Assembly: GCA_902619835.1 (NCBI GenBank)
Contig: CACNFS010000005.1
Location: 1 to 64,000, forward strand
From: an uncultured Pelagibacteraceae bacterium
GTDB lineage: Bacteria; Pseudomonadota; Alphaproteobacteria; Pelagibacterales; Pelagibacteraceae
DNA: 64,000 bases
Direction: 5' to 3'
Positions within the stretch are counted from its first letter, which is position 1, and every line of letters begins with the position of its first letter. A program made the position numbers and the translations under genes. The notes beneath the pieces are model-generated. The model saw nothing but the letters and a program-made list of their open reading frames with translations, was not told the DNA's origin and did no database searches. Of the stretch, positions 59,145-64,000 are shown piece after piece.

Positions 59145-60989
59145 ATGAAAAACATTCAACTTACTTGTGCTCACGCTTTAGTTAAATTCTTGATTGCTCA
59201 GAAAACTCTTATAGATGGAAAAAAAGAGCCTTTATTTCCTGGTGTGTTTGGAATTTTTGGTCATGGTAATGTTGCTTGCTTGGGTCAGGCACTTCAAGAA
59301 AACCAAAAAGAGCTTCCTACATGGAGAGGTCATCATGAGCAAAATATGGCTCTAACAGGAATTGCCTACTCGAGAGCTAAAAGAAGAAAACAGATTTTTA
59401 TTGCAACTTCTTCAGTTGGACCTGGATCAACAAATATGATTACAGCAGCTGCTGTAGCAATGAGTAATAGACTTCCAATACTTTTTTTACCCGGTGATAC
59501 TTTTGCAAATAGAATGCCCGATCCAGTATTGCAACAAGTTGAGCATTTCAATAACCCAGGGATAACTCAGAATGATGGGTTTAAATCTGTTGTGAGATAT
59601 TTTGATAGAATTACTAGACCAGAGCAAATCATTTCAAGTTTACAACAAGCTATTCAGATAATGCTAGATCCAGCTGATTGTGGCCCAGCATGTATTTCAT
59701 TAAGTCAAGATGTTCAAGGTGAAGTTTATGATTATCCAGATGAATTCTTTAAAGAAAGAATTCATACGATTAGAAGACCTAGACCAGACGATTTTCAAAT
59801 CAAAGAAGCGGCTGAACTTATTAAAGAATCTAAGAAACCAATTATCATTGCTGGTGGAGGAGTATTTTATTCAGATGCCACAAATGAATTAAGCGATTTT
59901 GCAAAAAAACATAATATTCCTGTAACACAAACCGTGATGGGCTATTCATCTATAAAAAAAGATCATACTCATTATTTAGGAACTATTGGTGGTTTAGGCG
60001 GGAGAGCTGCAAACAATTTAAGTAAAGAAACTGATACAGCGATCGCTATCGGAACTAAGCTTGCAGATTTTACAACTGGATCTTGGGCTAATTTTGAAAA
60101 TCCAGATTTTAAATTAGTTTCTATTAACGCAGCAAGATTTGATGCAAATAAACATATGGCTCAAGCTGTAGTCGGAGATGCTAAAGTATCTTTGATAGAA
60201 CTATCACAAGCATTAGGAAACTGGAAAGCAGATGACAATTGGTATAAAAAATCAAGAGTGGAGTTAAAAAATTGGGAAGCATACGTTGAAAAAGAAAGTG
60301 GTCCAACCAATCAAAAATTACCAAGCTACGCCCAAGTTATAGGGGCTTGTTATAGAAACTCAGACCCTTCTGACATAGCTGTTACAGCAGCTGGAGGATT
60401 AGTTGGTGAAGTGATACAGGTTTGGAAGCCTAGAGAATTAAATACACATGAAACAGAATGGGGTTTTAGTTGCATGAGTTATGAGATTTCTGGAGCGCTA
60501 GGAATTAAAATGGCTAACCCTGATAAAGAAGTAGTCTCATTTGTAGGAGACGGATCTTACCTACTATACAATTCTGATATATATAGTTCAATCATTACAA
60601 ACAACAAATTAATACTTATAGTATGTGATAATGGCGGTCACGCTGTAATAAATAGATTACAGTTATACAAAGGTGGTAAAGAATTTAATTGTTTACTCAA
60701 AAGCTCTAAAACTCCAAACCTTGTACCTGTTGACTTTGCAAGTCATGCTAAAAGTATGGGGGCAGATGGTGAACACGTTAAGTCGATTGCTGAATTAGAA
60801 GAGGCTTTCAAACGAGCAAAAAAATCAAAAAAAACTTATGTAATTTCAATTCATACAGATGGATATCAATGGCTAGAGGGCTCAGCCTATTGGGAAAGTC
60901 CAACTCTAGGCATAGCATCATCTGAAGAAAATAAAAAAGCCCTAAAAGAACACTTAGAAGGAAAGAAAAAGCAAAGAAAAGGTGTATAA
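59145..60989 (+). CDS. iolD: ThDP-dependent IolD-like trihydroxycyclohexane-1,2-dione hydrolase
   Basis: 614 aa; FGIFGHGNVACLGQAL, TSSVGPGSTNMITAAAVA, GDGSYLLYNSDIYSSIITNNKLILIVCDNGGHAVINRLQ. Confidence 0.9.
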   Translation: MKNIQLTCAHALVKFLIAQKTLIDGKKEPLFPGVFGIFGHGNVACLGQALQENQKELPTWRGHHEQNMALTGIAYSRAKRRKQIFIATSSVGPGSTNMITAAAVAMSNRLPILFLPGDTFANRMPDPVLQQVEHFNNPGITQNDGFKSVVRYFDRITRPEQIISSLQQAIQIMLDPADCGPACISLSQDVQGEVYDYPDEFFKERIHTIRRPRPDDFQIKEAAELIKESKKPIIIAGGGVFYSDATNELSDFAKKHNIPVTQTVMGYSSIKKDHTHYLGTIGGLGGRAANNLSKETDTAIAIGTKLADFTTGSWANFENPDFKLVSINAARFDANKHMAQAVVGDAKVSLIELSQALGNWKADDNWYKKSRVELKNWEAYVEKESGPTNQKLPSYAQVIGACYRNSDPSDIAVTAAGGLVGEVIQVWKPRELNTHETEWGFSCMSYEISGALGIKMANPDKEVVSFVGDGSYLLYNSDIYSSIITNNKLILIVCDNGGHAVINRLQLYKGGKEFNCLLKSSKTPNLVPVDFASHAKSMGADGEHVKSIAELEEAFKRAKKSKKTYVISIHTDGYQWLEGSAYWESPTLGIASSEENKKALKEHLEGKKKQRKGV

Positions 60990-60997
60990 CCTTTAAA

Positions 60998-62155
60998 ATG
61001 CAAAAAATTACTAATGTTGGATTGATAGGTTGCGGTCATATAGCCGAAACATATTTTAGAGCTCACAAATATTTTAACAATTTTAAAATAATTAAGTGTG
61101 CAGATATAAATAAAAAAGCAGCTGAAAATTGTGCTAAGATTTATAAAATTGAAGCTGTTTCTGTTAATGATATACTTAAAGATAAAGAAATTGAAGTAAT
61201 TTTAAATCTTACAATTCCTACAGCACACTATTTAATTGCAAAAAAATCGTTATTGAATGGCAAACATGTATATTCAGAAAAACCTTTGGCGGTTGACTTT
61301 AAAGATGGTTTAGAACTCATAAAAATTTCACGAAGACGAAAACTTTTCATAGGTAATGCTCCTGATACATTTTTAGGAGGCGGTAATCAAAAAGCGAGAC
61401 AACTTTTAGATAAAAAAATTATAGGTAAAATAAAATTTGGAACCGCAATATTTGCTTTTCCTGGAATTCAATCATATCACCCCAATCCAGAGCCCTGGTT
61501 TAAAAAAAAGGGAGGTGGACCAGTTATTGATATGGGTCCTTATTATTTGACAGCATTAGTAAATCTATTAGGACCTGCAAGCTATGTAACTAGCACTTGT
61601 AATTATAATACAAAAAAAAGAATTATTGGCATTGGACCAAAAAAAGGAAAAAAAATTAAAGTAGAATGTCCTACCACTTACTTTTCAACCATTAGATTTC
61701 AAAACGGAACAATTATCAGATTAACATTATCATTTGATGTAATTTCTCACTTAAGAAATCATATAGAATTATATGGAGAGAAAGGATCTATGATAGTCCC
61801 AGATCCAAATATGTTTGGAGGATCTGTTTTATTGAGTACAAAATTAGGAAGTAAATGGAAAAATTATAAAACAAATAAAATGGTTTTAGGAAAAATTAAT
61901 ATTCGAACTCAAAGCTCTAGAGCTAATGAGTCACCTACTAATGCTAATTATAGAGGTGTAGGACTTGCAGAAATGATTTATTCTATTCAAAATAAGAAAA
62001 AACATAGATGTAATGGGAATTTATCTTTACACGTTCTAAATATAATCGAAGGAATTCATAAATCAGCTAGAACTAGAAAAAAATTTCATTTCAAAACGAA
62101 ATGTGAAAAACCTAAATTTTTTACTAATAAAGAAATAAATTCAATTATTAAATAG
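60998..62155 (+). CDS. Gfo/Idh/MocA family oxidoreductase
   Basis: VGLIGCGHIAETYFRAH, HVYSEKPLAVDF, GGGPVIDMGPYYLTALVNLLG. Confidence 0.92.
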   Translation: MQKITNVGLIGCGHIAETYFRAHKYFNNFKIIKCADINKKAAENCAKIYKIEAVSVNDILKDKEIEVILNLTIPTAHYLIAKKSLLNGKHVYSEKPLAVDFKDGLELIKISRRRKLFIGNAPDTFLGGGNQKARQLLDKKIIGKIKFGTAIFAFPGIQSYHPNPEPWFKKKGGGPVIDMGPYYLTALVNLLGPASYVTSTCNYNTKKRIIGIGPKKGKKIKVECPTTYFSTIRFQNGTIIRLTLSFDVISHLRNHIELYGEKGSMIVPDPNMFGGSVLLSTKLGSKWKNYKTNKMVLGKINIRTQSSRANESPTNANYRGVGLAEMIYSIQNKKKHRCNGNLSLHVLNIIEGIHKSARTRKKFHFKTKCEKPKFFTNKEINSIIK

Positions 62156-63047
62156 AATTTTGCCTACTCAAAATAGCAGCACCCCTCACCCCACTTGCAT
62201 CACCATACTTTGGTTTTAAAAATACTGTTTTTAGATTAGATTCATTTATAAATGATGATGTTTTTTTTTTAATTTGATCTAAAAAATCTATTTCATTAGA
62301 AATTCCACCACCAAAAACGATAGCATCTGGATCAAGAGTTGTTACTATTATTACCAAACATCTTGCTAAAATATCCTTGTATTCATTTATAAATAAAGTG
62401 GAGTTAGAATCCTTATTTCTATATCTACTAAAAATTTCTTTTGCTGAAATATTTTCATTAAACTGTTTATAAAATCTTTTTTCTATTGATTTACCAGACA
62501 GATAACCTTCTATTCTATTTGAAAAATCTAAAATTTTATCCGATTTTAAGTTTGGTGTATTTGAAAATGGCATTTGATTTAAGCTCCATTCTCCTCCTAA
62601 ACCATTTGCTCCAGATATTATTTTTTTATTTATTACTAGTCCACCACCACAACCTGATCCCAATATAATACCAAACACCGTTTCATAGTGACTAGCTGAT
62701 CCATCAAAAGCCTCGGATAGACAAAAACAATTAGCATCATTCTCTGTGAGAAAATTATTATCTATTTTTAATTTTAAATCTTTTATTAAATTTTTATTAT
62801 TAAGCCATTGAGAGTTATGTGCATTTTTAATTAATCCTGTAGTTTTATCTACTGCTCCGGGATGACATATACCTACATTAAATTTTCCAGATTCATTTTC
62901 TAATTTTTTAATAATTTCAGTTATTGAAATTATTGTGTTTTCATAATCTTTAGGTGTTTGAACTCTGTCTCTTTTTAATTCTACATTATTATTATCTAGA
63001 AGAACGTATTCTATTTTGGTTGCCCCTAAATCTATTCCTATTTGCAT
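62148..63047 (-). CDS. ROK family sugar kinase
   Basis: GIDLGATKIEYVLLD, GICHPGAVD, LTENDANCFCLSEA, GIILGSGCGGGLV. Confidence 0.9.
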   Translation of the reverse strand: MQIGIDLGATKIEYVLLDNNNVELKRDRVQTPKDYENTIISITEIIKKLENESGKFNVGICHPGAVDKTTGLIKNAHNSQWLNNKNLIKDLKLKIDNNFLTENDANCFCLSEAFDGSASHYETVFGIILGSGCGGGLVINKKIISGANGLGGEWSLNQMPFSNTPNLKSDKILDFSNRIEGYLSGKSIEKRFYKQFNENISAKEIFSRYRNKDSNSTLFINEYKDILARCLVIIVTTLDPDAIVFGGGISNEIDFLDQIKKKTSSFINESNLKTVFLKPKYGDASGVRGAAILSRQNSI

Positions 63048-63841
63048 TAATCAGCTGAAGACCTGTTCATTTCCAGAAGCTCTACCTCTAATTTATTCAA
63101 CTCTTCACCACCTGCCATCATACTTAATAGTTTTTCTCTAGAAATATCTTTTTTTTCATATGTGCCTAAACTTTTTCCTCTATTTAATACTGTAAAACTA
63201 TTTCCAACTGGATAAGCATGATGAACGTTATGTGTTATTAAAATTACTGCTAATCCCTGAGAAGCAGCTTTTACTATATATTTTAAAACAACTGAAGCTT
63301 GATGTACTCCAAGAGCAGAAGTAGGTTCATCTAAAACAAGAACTTTTGCTCCAAAGTATATAGCCCTACTTATTGCTAAACATTGTCTTTCACCACCGGA
63401 CATTGTTCCGACTGCTTGAGATGGATCTCTAACATCAATACCTATCTGCCCCATTCTCTCAGCAGCTATTTTATTTGCTTTTTCAATATCAAATGTTTTG
63501 AAAAATGGTGGACCTTTCATTGGTTCTCTTCCCATAAAAAAGTTCCTTGTTACACTCATTAAAGAGACTAAAGCTAGATCTTGATACACGGTAGCTATGC
63601 CCATATCCAATGCATCTTTTGGACTGTCAAATATCGTTTTTTTTCCCTCAACAATAATTTCACCTTCGTCAGGTCTATGTACTCCAGCTAATGTTTTAAT
63701 TAAAGTTGATTTACCAGCACCGTTGTCACCAAGTAGGCACATAATTTCACCTTTTTTTAATTTCATAGTTACATCTTTAAGGGCTATTACTTTTCCAAAA
63801 AATTTACTTATGTTGTTAAATTGAACTAAATAATCTGACAT
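63047..63841 (-). CDS. Sugar ABC transporter ATP-binding protein (FrcA/single-domain RbsA-like)
   Basis: [51 protein letters not shown]. Confidence 0.94.
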   Translation of the reverse strand: MSDYLVQFNNISKFFGKVIALKDVTMKLKKGEIMCLLGDNGAGKSTLIKTLAGVHRPDEGEIIVEGKKTIFDSPKDALDMGIATVYQDLALVSLMSVTRNFFMGREPMKGPPFFKTFDIEKANKIAAERMGQIGIDVRDPSQAVGTMSGGERQCLAISRAIYFGAKVLVLDEPTSALGVHQASVVLKYIVKAASQGLAVILITHNVHHAYPVGNSFTVLNRGKSLGTYEKKDISREKLLSMMAGGEELNKLEVELLEMNRSSAD

Positions 63842-64000
63842 TATTTACTTTCCGTTACCTTTCTTCTTATATAATTATTAAAGATCACTGCAATTAACAT
63901 CATTGCACCTAAAAAGACTTTAAACCAGTCTGTATCAACATCAGTGTAAAATATACCCATTGATACTGTTCCGAAAATTAAAGCCCCAAATGCTGCACCT
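63841..64000 (-). CDS. Sugar ABC transporter permease (RbsC/FrcC-like), C-terminal fragment cut by window edge
   Basis: Minus-strand translation [51 protein letters not shown]; stop overlaps the ATPase start codon by 1 nt. Confidence 0.85.
   Translation of the reverse strand, partial: GAAFGALIFGTVSMGIFYTDVDTDWFKVFLGAMMLIAVIFNNYIRRKVTESK

Overview
The window is a very compact, AT-rich alphaproteobacterial chromosome segment. Gene content, gene order and spacing look like a SAR11/Pelagibacterales genome; this is inferred from the sequence, not database-checked. About 60 protein genes and 5 tRNA genes (Asn, Cys, Lys, Ser, Pro; all with encoded CCA) fill almost all of it. The left and middle parts are conserved core: valS, ilvD, xth, erpA-like, dgt, argS-nagZ-scpAB-tatABC-serS-yajC-secDF, uvrA, ssb, gyrA, coaD, ppi, tgt, recG, sdhE, mltB, dacC, tmk, holB, metG, tatD, nhaA. 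The accessory-looking parts are: (i) a divergent sugar ABC transporter operon ending in a GH63-type glucosyl/mannosylglycerate hydrolase-like enzyme (3.0-9.3 kb), with a perfect 16-bp intercistronic hairpin touching the first permease start codon and two unusual permease architectures; (ii) a 410-bp non-coding island between convergent genes, followed by a minimal MGMT, a tyrosine recombinase and an envelope glycosyltransferase block (51.7-56.9 kb); (iii) an IolD-like/aldolase/ALDH/ROK/ABC carbohydrate catabolic locus (56.9-64 kb). I found no CRISPR array, rRNA, IS element or classical defence system. The best leads are the hairpin-controlled GH63 solute-scavenging operon, the anomalous 410-bp non-coding island beside the recombinase, and an unlisted 25-aa transmembrane micro-ORF at 36536-36613.
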